From: CAWEQW01 sp963811365
GTDB lineage: Bacteria; Actinomycetota; Actinomycetes; Propionibacteriales; Nocardioidaceae
NCBI GenBank assembly: GCA_963811365.1
Contig: CAWEQW010000007.1
Span: forward strand, 1-64,000
DNA length: 64,000 nt
Direction: 5' to 3'
Part shown: positions 43,629 to 52,775 of the stretch, piece after piece
Layout: the number at the start of each line of letters is the position of its first letter
Position numbering within the stretch: the stretch's first letter is position 1
Translations under genes and position numbers: made by a program
Notes under the pieces: model-generated
What the model saw: the letters and a program-made list of their open reading frames with translations, nothing else
Database searches by the model: none
Told to the model about the DNA's origin: nothing

Positions 43629-45457
43629 TTAGCCTCGAAAGCTCTCACGCAATGCCATGCTCAGGCCCACGGCACGGTTGTAGGCGGACCGCCGACAAGC
43701 CATGGATGAACTTCGATCGATCGCCTCGTTCAATGCGGAACAAAACGCAACGCAAGGCTTTCTACCTCCGGCAGATAGCCCGACAAATGCTGGCTCTCAA
43801 GGCCAGCGAGGAGGGCTCGCAAATGCTGCGTGTGGATCGCCACCGTTCCGAACATGTGCTTGTCAAACGGAAGGCGCGACAACTCATCGAGTACCTCACT
43901 GAGCGGGTGTGCGGTACTGTACGACGCGCCGCGGGAGTCATCCTGCTCACGCGGCGCATCTCAATCGGCGAGCGGTTCGGGGCGCGCCAAATATCGAACG
44001 TTAGAGCGCCCAGCATCGCCAGCCTGGCTTTCGGGGCCTTCGGGTTCTTCGAAGGCTTCTTGCTCGCCTTCCCGGCAGCAAGGTTGGTCGCGCATCGCAG
44101 AAAACAGCTCAAGGAGCTCGTCCCTCGCGGCATTGGTTGACGCGTTTGCTAGCGCAAGTTCGACGACATGTATGAACTTACCTCGCCGTGCCGCCGTCTC
44201 TAGCATTGTGGGCCAAAACTGTTCGCGGATCCTCGGAGATCAAGAGCGGGGCGCGGTAACGCGCCAAGGAGGATGATGCGCGCTGATGGCTCGTCAGGAA
44301 AGCACCAAGCGAGAATCTCGGCGGTCCGACGAAAGGCGTATTCCTTCAAGCACGTCGAACAGTAAAACTGAAACATATCGTCATCAATGTCTCGGTTACG
44401 AGCATCGACCGTGAAAGCCACATCCTTGTCGCGCAAGCCCTCGGCAACGATTCGGATAGGCACCCCCACATTGACCACTGTTTCACGACCCTCAATGTCC
44501 ATCGTGCTGGAACCGCGGTGTAATCCAATCACCTGCCATGCCTCCGTGCATATCGGGCTACCGGATGAACCACCTTCGGTGTCGGTCAGGTCGTCGAACG
44601 AATCTTCTTGGATGCCCACCACGGAGTTGTGTTTGAGTCCAACCTGCTTGACCATCCCGTTTGGGTGTTGAATGATGCATGCTCCGTCACCTCGGTGAAA
44701 TCCAATATCAACCGCTAGGGGAACTGTTGGAAACTCGTCCGGAATAACCGGGCTTTTGGTAATTATCACTGCCCAGTCGAGGACCGGATCACCCGCGATT
44801 AGCCGAGGCTCGAGGTCAAGGATCACGGGAACCTTGAGCTGCCCGTCGAGCGATTGTTCGTAAGCAAACCAGGCTTGAACTCGCTGCGCGGCGGTCCAAT
44901 CGCGCCGATACGGGTCATGCCAAAACAGCACGTGATGGTTTGTCAGTATGGTGTCCCGTGCGATCAGGAAGCCAGTGGCTGTATAGTTACCATCACCGAG
45001 CCTCACAATCAAGCGGCACACCGCGGGTGCGACTTCAATGCCTCCTTAAGGAATGAAACATGCAGGAGTGTGAGTTCGTTGCCAGTTTGGCGTTCGAGAG
45101 ACAAAGGCGGAAAGTGGAGCCGGGGAATGGCATGGCAGCCGACGCCCCCGGGTCGACCGGCGGGTTGTCTCCGAGCAGCTCTTCGATGCGTGGCCATGCA
45201 GCTCGAACGTTCTCGTCCGCGAGAATGACGTCGAACAGTTGTCGGAGTTGGGCTCGACGAGCGGTTAGGTCCATGATGTCGTGCCACAGATGCTCGGACG
45301 ATACGCCCAGGGTCACCGAGCGCAGTGGAATTCCCGCCTCGTCCAGCACACGCCGCGTATCTGCCTCCCGCCAGTACAGGTCGGCTAGAGTTCGTACCAA
45401 GTTTCGAGCGTGCAGCTTCTCGAAGGGAAATGCCTTCGCGTCCAAGAAGGACGACAT
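43629..45457 (-). pseudogene. Trypsin-like protease with effector-associated-type domains, frameshifted
   Basis: Composite gene in several frames. The N-terminal part from ATG 45457 (AGGAG upstream) has RTLADLYWREADTRRVLDEA, GIPLRSVTLGVSSEHLWHDI and LTARRAQLRQLFDVILADEN, an effector-associated-domain (EAD)-like pattern. After a shift near 45100 comes a trypsin-like domain: GNYTATGFLIARDTILTNHH (His), VLDWAVIITK (Asp), EGGSSGSPICTEAWQVIGLH (Ser). After CSTC, AWCFPDEPSARIILLGALPR and a shift at a TTTT run near 44212 follows FWPTMLETAARRGKFIHVVE, a second EAD-like unit. An in-frame TGA (43961) and another shift precede the tail. EAD proteins couple sensors to effectors in bacterial conflict systems; here the effector would be the protease. 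Confidence 0.65.
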
Positions 45458-46255
45458 CGCTTCGCTCCTGTCCACAGGTGACTGCTTCAAGGCTTGCGTG
45501 GCTTCTGGCCGTTGTCTAGTGCGCCGCCCATCCGAAGGAGCGGTCAGCGCTTGGCCGGAGGGTGACAGAGGCCCTTACGGTCACGGCGACAGCCCGCAAA
45601 GGCGGCTTTCTCGACCGAACCCAGGCGGGCCACTCGTCGACCGCACCTCCTCGGCAAGCGCGCGGTCGACTGACTCTTGCATCTCCTCCTGGCGCCCCGG
45701 ACTGTGCGTACGTCTCATCCTTCGCCTCGAGCGGAGCCGTCATCCAGCAACAGTCCAGTCATCAACCGATGATCTGAGGCGTGCCGTCGGAACTCCTCAA
45801 TACTCCGTTACAGGAGGTCATTTGGTGCGACTGCCTAAACTGCGGAATCTGCCGACGGTCACTGGGTCATTCTGGGCGGTATGACGCCGGTTTCAACACA
45901 TCGCTCGGGCTCCGGTTCCAACACACCATTCGGGCTCGCGTCACACCCGAGGTTGACAGCGAGACCCCTCACCTTGGACCGACGGAAACCCGCAATGCGC
46001 CAGTGCGTCCTTCGGGTCAAACGTCGCCGGAAGGCTATGGGCGAGATCCTGCTTCTAGGTCGAGTTGGTACACCGGGTGTCACCGGATAGTCAGCACAAT
46101 CGCACCGGAAGTCATCCGGGATCCGGCGAGCCCCGGGGGTAGAGTTGCCGCCATCAGATCACCCGACTTCGGGTGTCTGCGCAGGTCAAGGGTGTTTCTC
46201 CTAAGAGCGGCCAGATGGGACGAGACGTCGAGCGGGGGGTCGCACCCATTGAGCA
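45458..46255. other. Intergenic stretch without recognised gene
   Basis: About 800 bases between the protease locus and the tRNA-like repeat. Open frames on both strands lack motifs and ribosome-binding sites; possibly degraded mobile DNA. Confidence 0.4.
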
Positions 46256-46288
46256 GGTCTGGGGGTTCGAATCCCCTCAGCTCCACCA
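46256..46288 (+). repeat. tRNA-like 3' end, third copy
   Basis: T-arm (GGGG, TTCGAAT-type loop, CCCC) plus CAGCTCCACCA, as at 2251 and 11350. The following bases CAAACCCGCTGGTCAGG resemble CAAACTTGCTGGTCAGG after the first copy, so these two share downstream flank as well. No 5' tRNA half is visible. Candidate attachment remnant at the right edge of the second mobile zone. Confidence 0.55.
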
Positions 46289-46583
46289 AACCCGCTGGTC
46301 AGGCCATGGCCGCCGCCGTCTTCATCTAGGAGGACGGAGTGCACCGCGCTGCGTCACGACGCCATCGCTCGCAACCCCGTCGAAGGCACGCCGCACGCGA
46401 TCGAGATCGTGGGCGGCGAGGAACACCCTCCGGCTCACCCGGCTGGACTCCCATCCACGCAAACGGCGCCCACCGTGCCGGCCACTCGGCCATCCGAAGA
46501 TGCGACGACCTCCGGAGGTACCGTGAGCCCGGAACCCATGGGCTCGGCGGCTGCGCCGCGACACCACTGGCCAGGGAGACGTT

Positions 46584-47069
46584 GTGAGGACCGACAAGTC
46601 CGGACGAACCAGCGCCGGCATCCTGCTATGGCGTCGCCGCGACGGCCGCCTCGAGGTGCTCCTTGCTCACATGGGCGGGCCGTACTGGGTGAACAAGGAT
46701 CTGGGCCACTGGACGATCGTCAAGGGCGAGGTCGAGGAGGGAGAGGAGCTGGTCGCGGTCGCTCACCGGGAGTTCGCCGAGGAGACCGGGCACACGCTGC
46801 CGGACGTCCCGCTCACCGAGCTCGGCCAGATCCGGCAGAAGTCGGGCAAGCTCGTCCTGGCATGGGCGGCCCAGGGCGACGTGGACACCACGACCGCGGT
46901 GAGCAACACCTTCGAGATGGAGTGGCCGCCCGGATCCGGGCGCGTCGGGTCCTTCCCGGAGATCGACCGCGTCGAGTGGTTCGACCTCGCCACAGCGCGT
47001 CGCAAGCTCAAGGCGGCGCAGGTTCCGTTCCTGGACAGACTCGAGGCCGCCCTCGCTGGTCAGGAGTAG
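46584..47069 (+). CDS. NUDIX hydrolase
   Basis: 161-residue NUDIX-fold pyrophosphohydrolase. The Nudix box reads GEVEEGEELVAVAHREFAEE followed by TG, with all Gly/Arg/Glu positions present. The N-terminal TSAGILLWRRRDGRLEVLLA and PYWVNKDLGHWTIVKGE are typical of the actinomycete branch close to ADP-ribose/MutT-like enzymes; substrate not assignable. The GTG at 46584 follows GGGAG. Confidence 0.92.
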   Translation: MRTDKSGRTSAGILLWRRRDGRLEVLLAHMGGPYWVNKDLGHWTIVKGEVEEGEELVAVAHREFAEETGHTLPDVPLTELGQIRQKSGKLVLAWAAQGDVDTTTAVSNTFEMEWPPGSGRVGSFPEIDRVEWFDLATARRKLKAAQVPFLDRLEAALAGQE

Positions 47070-47360
47070 CGCTTGGCGCCCCTGTCCACCTTCTCGGCGC
47101 CCAGCTGTTCTGCACCCGCCAGCGACGTGGCCGTGCGTCGTCCCCCTCGCCGACGATTTCGAACCCGGTCAACAGCATCGCGTGGTCGTCGCGGTCGCGC
47201 CGTCGCGCAGCCCGTCGCCGCCTGCCGGAGCGCGGCGTCCAGGTCGCTGGACAACGACCGCTGCGCCGAGACCGCCACCGCGCAGTCCAGGGCGACCTCG
47301 TCGGCCTGGTTCCGAGTCAGCGCGTCCTGCAGGGCCCGGTGTCACGGATCCGCCGCGATC
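47065..47360 (-). pseudogene. Fragment resembling C1-type aminopeptidase C (PepC/bleomycin hydrolase)
   Basis: On the minus strand, HAMLLTGFEIVGEGDDARPR and RWRVQNSWAPR resemble the catalytic His and Asn boxes (HAMxxTG, RWxVxNSWG) of PepC-like cysteine aminopeptidases; DEVALDCAVAVSAQRSLSSD lies upstream in another frame. No start, no Cys box, and the Gly of NSWG is lost. Reading is interrupted, so this is a remnant at best. Confidence 0.4.
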
Positions 47361-47572
47361 TCCGTGGCGAACCGCTGCAGCTGATCGGGGTGAGCTCTCG
47401 CGTGGTGGCCGTGACCGGCAACGCCAACTTGGCGCGGTCCCGTCTGCGGGATCAGGTGGCGCGGTGCCCGGCTCGCGACAGGGAGAGGAGGCAAGCGGTC
47501 CGGCTCACCCATTGACAGGGGGGCGGACCAGTGGCAACTTCCGAGATTGCGACTCGAGGCGGGAGAACCGGC

Positions 47573-48826
47573 ATGTCCACATCACGACCTCCATCGGCCA
47601 CGCAGGCGGTGAGCGCCCCGATCAGTCGGCGCACCCTTCTCAAGGGAGCGGCCATCCTCGGTGCGGCCGGTGCGGCAGCGCCGCTGATGCCGGCGCCGCG
47701 GGCATGGGGGGCACCGAGCGCCGCGTCCACCCCCATCGACCACATCATCATCAGCTGCCAGGAGAACCGGTCCTTCGACCACTACTTCGGGTTCGCGCCG
47801 TTCGTCGGCGGGTACGGCGTACCGGACGGCTACACGCAGCCGGACGGCGCGGGGGGCAGCGTCGCGCCGTACCACTTCACGAGTCTCAGCACACCGGACA
47901 TCGGGCACTCGTGGACCGCGATGCACGACGAGTACCACCTCGGCGACATGGACGGGTTCTACACGACAGCCGGGACGAATGCCCTCGGTTACTACACCGC
48001 CGGGGACCTGCCGTTCTACTACAGCCTGTTCGACGAGTTCACGTTGTGCGTGAACTACTTCTGCTCCCAGCTCGGCCCGACCTGGCCGAACCGCTTCTAC
48101 CTGGCAGCCGGCACATCCGGCGGTATCACCACCAACGGGGTCTGGGGGTACAGCGTGTTCGACTACCCCATGATCCTGGACCTTCTGGACGCCTTCGGCA
48201 TCACCTGGAAGGTCTACAACGCCAGCTGGGACAGCGTGCCGTACGGGAACACCGACAACGTCTTCGTCTTCTGGAAGAAGTACGCCCACGACATGCGGAC
48301 GCGAGGCAGCAAGGGTGCCTACCTCAACGACCTGCGCCGCGGCCGCCTTCCCCAGGTGTCGTTCATCGTCCCCAGCTACGCGCGAGGATGGGACGAGCAC
48401 CCTCCAGCCGACATCTCCGTGGGGATGGCCCTCCAGGAGGAGCTCATCACGGCGCTGCGCGAGTCCTCGTCCTGGGACACGTCGGCGTACATCCTCACCT
48501 ACGACGAGTCGGGGGGGTACTTCGACCATCAGCGGCCGCAGCAGCTGGACGCGTTCGGCCTGGGGTTCCGGGTGCCGACCTGGGTGATCTCTCCGTTCGC
48601 GAAGAAGTCGCACCTCGAACCGACCCTGTACGAGCACACGTCGACCCTGAAGCTGATCGAGAGCGTGTTCGGGCTTCCCACGCTGGCGTCGGTCAACCAC
48701 CGGTTCGACACGGCGACGCCGGTCGGGCCCAACTACCAGGCCGCCACCGGTCAGGTCGGGCCGCCGGCTCCGCCACGAGACGGGCTGGCATCGGTCGGCA
48801 ACCTGATGGAGTGCTTCGACTTCTGA
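47573..48826 (+). CDS. Tat-exported phosphoesterase (phospholipase C-like)
   Basis: 417-residue secreted enzyme of the phosphoesterase/phospholipase C (alkaline-phosphatase-like) family. The N-terminus has a twin-arginine signal (ISRRTLLKGAAILGAAGAAA, cleavage likely after APRAWGA). The mature domain opens IDHIIISCQENRSFDHYFG, the family's metal-binding QENRSFDxYFG motif, with SQLGPTWPNRFYLAAGTSGG, SFIVPSYARGWDEHPPADIS and ILTYDESGGYFDH further on, all conserved in bacterial PLC-type proteins. The ATG at 47573 has GGGAG upstream; a GTG 14 codons earlier would extend a non-signal-like N-terminus. Acts outside the membrane on phosphodiesters, probably phospholipids. Confidence 0.92.
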   Translation: MSTSRPPSATQAVSAPISRRTLLKGAAILGAAGAAAPLMPAPRAWGAPSAASTPIDHIIISCQENRSFDHYFGFAPFVGGYGVPDGYTQPDGAGGSVAPYHFTSLSTPDIGHSWTAMHDEYHLGDMDGFYTTAGTNALGYYTAGDLPFYYSLFDEFTLCVNYFCSQLGPTWPNRFYLAAGTSGGITTNGVWGYSVFDYPMILDLLDAFGITWKVYNASWDSVPYGNTDNVFVFWKKYAHDMRTRGSKGAYLNDLRRGRLPQVSFIVPSYARGWDEHPPADISVGMALQEELITALRESSSWDTSAYILTYDESGGYFDHQRPQQLDAFGLGFRVPTWVISPFAKKSHLEPTLYEHTSTLKLIESVFGLPTLASVNHRFDTATPVGPNYQAATGQVGPPAPPRDGLASVGNLMECFDF

Positions 48827-48944
48827 TGTTCTGCCTGGTGGACGCCTCCGGACAGGATCCATGTCTCGGCGGCCTGGCTGTGGTGGACGCGACCCGGATG
48901 GGAGCGTGCCTGTTCCAGGCAGACACCTCCCCTCGAGCGCGGGC

Positions 48945-49470
48945 GACTCGCCCCGCCGGCCATGGCGCCAGGTAGCCGGCCGGCAGCCGGAGCCGAGGCT
49001 CCGTCCCGTCGGCCAGGGTCACCGAGATGGCCTCGTCCTCGACGACACCGTCGTGGATGCCGGCGACCAGCCGACCCGCCAGCACAGTGAAGGAAGGTTC
49101 TCCGTGGACGACGCACGTCTCGGTCGGGTCCTGGTAGTAGCGCGGCAACGGCCGGATCCGGGCCCGACCGCTCGGGAAGCACCTCCACGGGGCGCTCGTG
49201 GAAGGAGCGACGCCGCCGCCACGAGATCGAGGTCGTGACGATGCTGCGCCGGGAGTAGGCCTCGAGGTCGTCGCGGTCGCGGAGCCCGGGCCACGCCGTC
49301 AGCGTCTTCACCAGTGCTTCCTGGAGCAGGTCCTCGGCGAGCTGATGGTCGCCGACCATCAGGTACGCGGTCCGGAACAGCGACGCGGCGCGCGCTTCGG
49401 CGAACTCCGTGAAGGCGGCGAGGTCGCCGGTGTCGCGCCTGTCGGCTCCTCGCCGCCCCCGACCATGACG
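48945..49470 (-). pseudogene. SigE-type ECF sigma factor remnant
   Basis: Region 2 is recognisable: DTGDLAAFTEFAEARAASLF, RTAYLMVGDHQLAEDLLQEA, LVKTLTAWPGL and DLEAYSRRSIVTTSISWRRR, the SigE-like actinomycete pattern. The start region (49450-49480) does not join in frame, and after VEVLPERSGPDP the sequence shifts frame to RYYQDPTE, the start of region 4, then jumps into unrelated codons (VVHGEPSFTVLAGRLVAGIH and LPAGYLAPWPAG), the end of another gene. A deletion has removed region 4, so it cannot work as a sigma factor. Confidence 0.65.
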
Positions 49471-49616
49471 ACCACGGTCCTTCTACTCTCTACACGCTCC
49501 CATGAGGCCAGAAGGCTCGGATGGTCCGGCCTTCCGAGCGGCACGCTCCCTGGCGCCCAAGGAGCCGAAGGCACCCTCTTGGTGTGGTGATGTCTGCTGC
49601 GGGGCGACAATGCGTG

Positions 49617-50516
49617 ATGGACATCGGCGTGCACCTGCCCCAGGTCGACCTCAACGGTGAGGGCCTTTCGTGGGGGCGCCTGGTCGGGGCGGTCCGGGCG
49701 GCGCGCTCCGCCGGCTACGCCGCGGTGTCGGCCAACGACCACCTCCACTTCTCGCGGCCCTGGCTGGACGGCCTGACCGCCCTGACGGCCATCGTGGGAG
49801 AGTCGGACCCCCTCGAGCTCGCCACGACGGTGGCGCTGCCCGTCGTTCGGGGTCCGCTGCCGCTGGCGAAGGCGCTGGCAGCGCTGGACGTTCTCTCCGG
49901 GGGGCGGGTCGTCGCCGGGGTGGGCGGTGGCTCGTCGGCGGCCGACCTCGCGGCGGTAGACGTTCGCGTCGAGGATCGGTGGCGCCGTTTCGACCACGAC
50001 GTCGTCCTGCTGCATGACGTCCTCCACGGTGAGCACGGTCCCGGTGGGCGGCTTGAACCGGGCCCGGTCCGGCCCGAGGGCATCCCCCTTTGGCTTGCGA
50101 GCTGGGGCTCGCCTGCGGGGCTGCGCAGGGTTGCCCGTCTCGGGGACGGCTGGCTCGCGTCGGCGTACCACACGGACCCCGGGAGGTTCCGCGCCGGCCG
50201 GGCGCTTCTGGGCGCCTCGCTGGCGAGCGCCGGACGCGCCGAGCTCCCGACGGCGCTGGCGACGATGTGGACGTGGGTCACCGAGGATCGCGAGGAGGCC
50301 GACCGGGTCGTGCGTAAGGTGCTCTCGCCCATGTTGTCCGCCGAACCTGCCGCGCTGCTGGCGCGGGTGTGCGTCGGCCCGGCCGGACACTGCGCCGAGC
50401 TGCTGGCCGCCTATGCCGAGGCCGGATGCGACCGGGTGTACCTGTGGCCCGTGGGTGAGGAGCCGCGGCAGCTGCGCCTCGTCGCCGAGGAGGTGCTGCC
50501 CCGCATCAGCGGGTGA
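49617..50516 (+). CDS. LLM-class (F420-dependent type) oxidoreductase
   Basis: 299-residue luciferase-like monooxygenase fold protein. MDIGVHLPQVDLNGEGLSWG start, SANDHLHFSRPWLDGLTALT, TVALPVVRGPLPLAKALAAL and DVLSGGRVVAGVGGGSSAAD are the F420-binding-type TIM-barrel signatures. A flavin-dependent role is possible too. The substrate is unknown. The ATG at 49617 gives the family start; GTG three bases before is an alternative. Its 3' end overlaps the LysR gene tail by 11 bases. Confidence 0.9.
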   Translation: MDIGVHLPQVDLNGEGLSWGRLVGAVRAARSAGYAAVSANDHLHFSRPWLDGLTALTAIVGESDPLELATTVALPVVRGPLPLAKALAALDVLSGGRVVAGVGGGSSAADLAAVDVRVEDRWRRFDHDVVLLHDVLHGEHGPGGRLEPGPVRPEGIPLWLASWGSPAGLRRVARLGDGWLASAYHTDPGRFRAGRALLGASLASAGRAELPTALATMWTWVTEDREEADRVVRKVLSPMLSAEPAALLARVCVGPAGHCAELLAAYAEAGCDRVYLWPVGEEPRQLRLVAEEVLPRISG

Positions 50517-51444
50517 CACCTGGGGGCGCGCCCGTCCGCAACCGCCGGGTGCTTGTGACGAGGGCGTCGACCATGACCTGGCCGGCGGGTGCCGGGAACG
50601 CGTCGTCGGGGCGAACGGCCACCACCCGCCGCGAGGGGACACCGCTGCGGACCCGGACCACCGCGGTTCCGGTCAGCGGCGCGGCCACGGCGAGCCCCGG
50701 GACCAGCGCCACCCCAAGACCCGCCGCGACGAACGCCTGCACGGCGACGTAGTCGTCGGAGGCGAAGTGGACCTCGGGGTCGAACCCGGCGGCGCGGCAG
50801 CTCTGCCGCACGATCCGGAACCACGCACTGCCGGGCAGCCCGCCGATCCAGGGCTGGCCGGCCAGCACCGTGAGGTCGGCGACCGGGTGGGCGCTCAGCG
50901 GGTGTCCCTCGGGCAGGACCAGCCGGAACTCGTCGTCGAAGAGGACCACCCGTCGAAGCGGGCGGCCGTCGCGCACGGGGAGGCCGGGATGCTCGTAGAG
51001 CAGAGCGACGTCGAGCTCCCCGTCCTCGAGCCGGGGCAGCAGTCGCTGGAGATGGTCGTCGACGATCGTCAGGCGCGCGGCGGGCAGAGCGCGCCGGAAG
51101 CCGGCCAGCGCCTGCGGCACGAACGTGGCCAACGCCGAGGGGAAGCTGCCGAAGCGCAGCCTTGCGGCTCGTCGCCCCCCGATCTCCGCCAGCTCCTGCT
51201 CCGCACTGTCGAGACGCGCCAGCGCGGCCCGGCCGTGCCGGGCCACCGCGTGGCCGGCCTCAGTCAGTCCGGCCGGACGGCTCCCGCGCTCGACCAGGGC
51301 CTGCCCCACCCGCGACTCCAGCACTGCGACGTGCTGGCTTACCGCCGACTGGCTCACACCGAGTGCCCGGGCGGCGCCCGAGAACGAGCCGTGGACGTCG
51401 ATCTCGCACAGCGCCCGGACGGCTTTCACGTGTTCTATCAGCAT
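50506..51444 (-). CDS. LysR-family regulator
   Basis: 312-residue LysR-type regulator: ALCEIDVHGSFSGAARALGV then SQSAVSQHVAVLESRVGQAL as the winged helix-turn-helix, and a periplasmic-binding-like effector domain from about residue 90. It is divergent from a methyltransferase gene (100 bases between), with a LysR-type dyad (51450-51467) close to its start, so autoregulation and control of the methyltransferase are likely. Starts ATG 51444. Confidence 0.93.
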   Translation of the reverse strand: MLIEHVKAVRALCEIDVHGSFSGAARALGVSQSAVSQHVAVLESRVGQALVERGSRPAGLTEAGHAVARHGRAALARLDSAEQELAEIGGRRAARLRFGSFPSALATFVPQALAGFRRALPAARLTIVDDHLQRLLPRLEDGELDVALLYEHPGLPVRDGRPLRRVVLFDDEFRLVLPEGHPLSAHPVADLTVLAGQPWIGGLPGSAWFRIVRQSCRAAGFDPEVHFASDDYVAVQAFVAAGLGVALVPGLAVAAPLTGTAVVRVRSGVPSRRVVAVRPDDAFPAPAGQVMVDALVTSTRRLRTGAPPGVTR

Positions 51445-51449
51445 GGCTT

Positions 51450-51467
51450 ATGAAGCATGAGGTTCAT
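51450..51467. promoter_or_regulatory. LysR-type dyad in divergent intergenic region
   Basis: ATGAA-N8-TTCAT, an interrupted palindrome containing a T-N11-A box, six bases upstream of the LysR start and about 78 bases before the methyltransferase. Confidence 0.55.
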
Positions 51468-51544
51468 CCATTGAGGCTAATCCGTCTATCGGCCTAGCGT
51501 CCATGGTCCGGCGCCTGTGCCGGCCAACCCGAGAGGCCTGTCCC

Positions 51545-52636
51545 ATGACCGTCGATCAGCGTTCCACCGCCCAGCCGACCGACCCACCCATCGACGGCGA
51601 CCGTCTGATGTCCTTCGTGTTCCGCGCCGTCGACGAGGTCGGCGCCACCCTGAACGCCGCCCTGGTCGTGCTCGGCGACCGGTTGGGCTGGTATCGCGCC
51701 CTTGCTGCCGGACCTCTGACTCCTGCCGAGCTCGCCGCCGAGACCGGCACCGACGAGCACTACACCCGCGAGTGGCTCAACGCACAGGCCGCTGGATCCT
51801 TCGTGGAGTACGACGCCGGCACGGGCCGCTACCTGCTTCCGCCCGAGCACGCGGTGGCCCTCACCGACGAGTCGAGCCCGGCGTTCCTGCCCGGCCTGTT
51901 CCAGATCGCCGTCGGGACCGTCGCCGACGCCGACCGGATCGCGAACGCCGCGCGGCTCGGTGCCGGTGTGGGCTGGCACGAGCACAACACCGACGTCCAC
52001 CACGGCTGCGAGCGGTTCTTCCGGCCCGGTTACCACGCGCACCTGGTACAGGAGTGGCTGCCAGCCGTCGGCGCAGTGGACAAGCTCAGGACAGGGGCGC
52101 GGGTGGCCGACGTGGGATGCGGCCACGGTGCGTCCACCGTGCTGATGGCCCAGGCGTTCCCCGCGTCGACCTTCGTCGGGTTCGACTACCACGCGGACTC
52201 GATCGAGGTCGCCCGCCAACGCGCCGTCGATGCCGGCGTCGCCGATCGGGTGAGGTTCGAGACCGCGACGGCGCAGACCTTCACCGGCACGGGATACGCC
52301 CTCGTCACCACCTTCGACGCGCTGCACGACATGGGCGACCCGGTCGGCGCGGCGCGCCACGTGCGCGACGCCCTGGCCGACGACGGCACCTGGATGGTGG
52401 TGGAGCCGATGGCCGGCGACCGCGTCGAGGACAACCTCAACCCGGTCGGCCGCGCCTTCTACGGCTTCTCGACACTGCTGTGCACCCCGGCCTCGCTCTC
52501 CCAGGAGGTTGGGCTGGCCCTCGGTACCCAAGCCGGGCCGGCACGGATCCGCGAGGTCGTCGCTGAGGCGGGGTTCACCCGGTTCCGCTCCGCCGCGGAG
52601 ACCCCGTTCAACCGGGTGCTGGAAGTCCGTCGCTAG
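51545..52636 (+). CDS. SAM-dependent methyltransferase with winged-helix N-terminus
   Basis: 363-residue methyltransferase of the two-domain type: a winged-helix dimerisation domain (AALVVLGDRLGWYRALAAGP, TPAELAAETGTDEHYTREWL) and a Rossmann domain with motif I VADVGCGHGASTVLMAQAF, then FVGFDYHADSIEVARQRAVD and LVTTFDALHDMGDPVGAARH. Similar proteins are widespread in actinomycetes; substrate unknown. The ATG at 51545 has GAGAGG upstream. Probably regulated by the divergent LysR. Confidence 0.9.
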   Translation: MTVDQRSTAQPTDPPIDGDRLMSFVFRAVDEVGATLNAALVVLGDRLGWYRALAAGPLTPAELAAETGTDEHYTREWLNAQAAGSFVEYDAGTGRYLLPPEHAVALTDESSPAFLPGLFQIAVGTVADADRIANAARLGAGVGWHEHNTDVHHGCERFFRPGYHAHLVQEWLPAVGAVDKLRTGARVADVGCGHGASTVLMAQAFPASTFVGFDYHADSIEVARQRAVDAGVADRVRFETATAQTFTGTGYALVTTFDALHDMGDPVGAARHVRDALADDGTWMVVEPMAGDRVEDNLNPVGRAFYGFSTLLCTPASLSQEVGLALGTQAGPARIREVVAEAGFTRFRSAAETPFNRVLEVRR

Positions 52637-52775
52637 CCCGACGGTCGCCGCACCACCAGGCCAGTGCCGGGCGGCCGGTGCTGCGGGGGTTCCCCCGTCG
52701 GATGCCCGGGTCGACACTGCGGTCCGTCCGGCCGCTCTCGGACCCGCAGCGGGCACGCCACCGGTTTGTCGGCGA

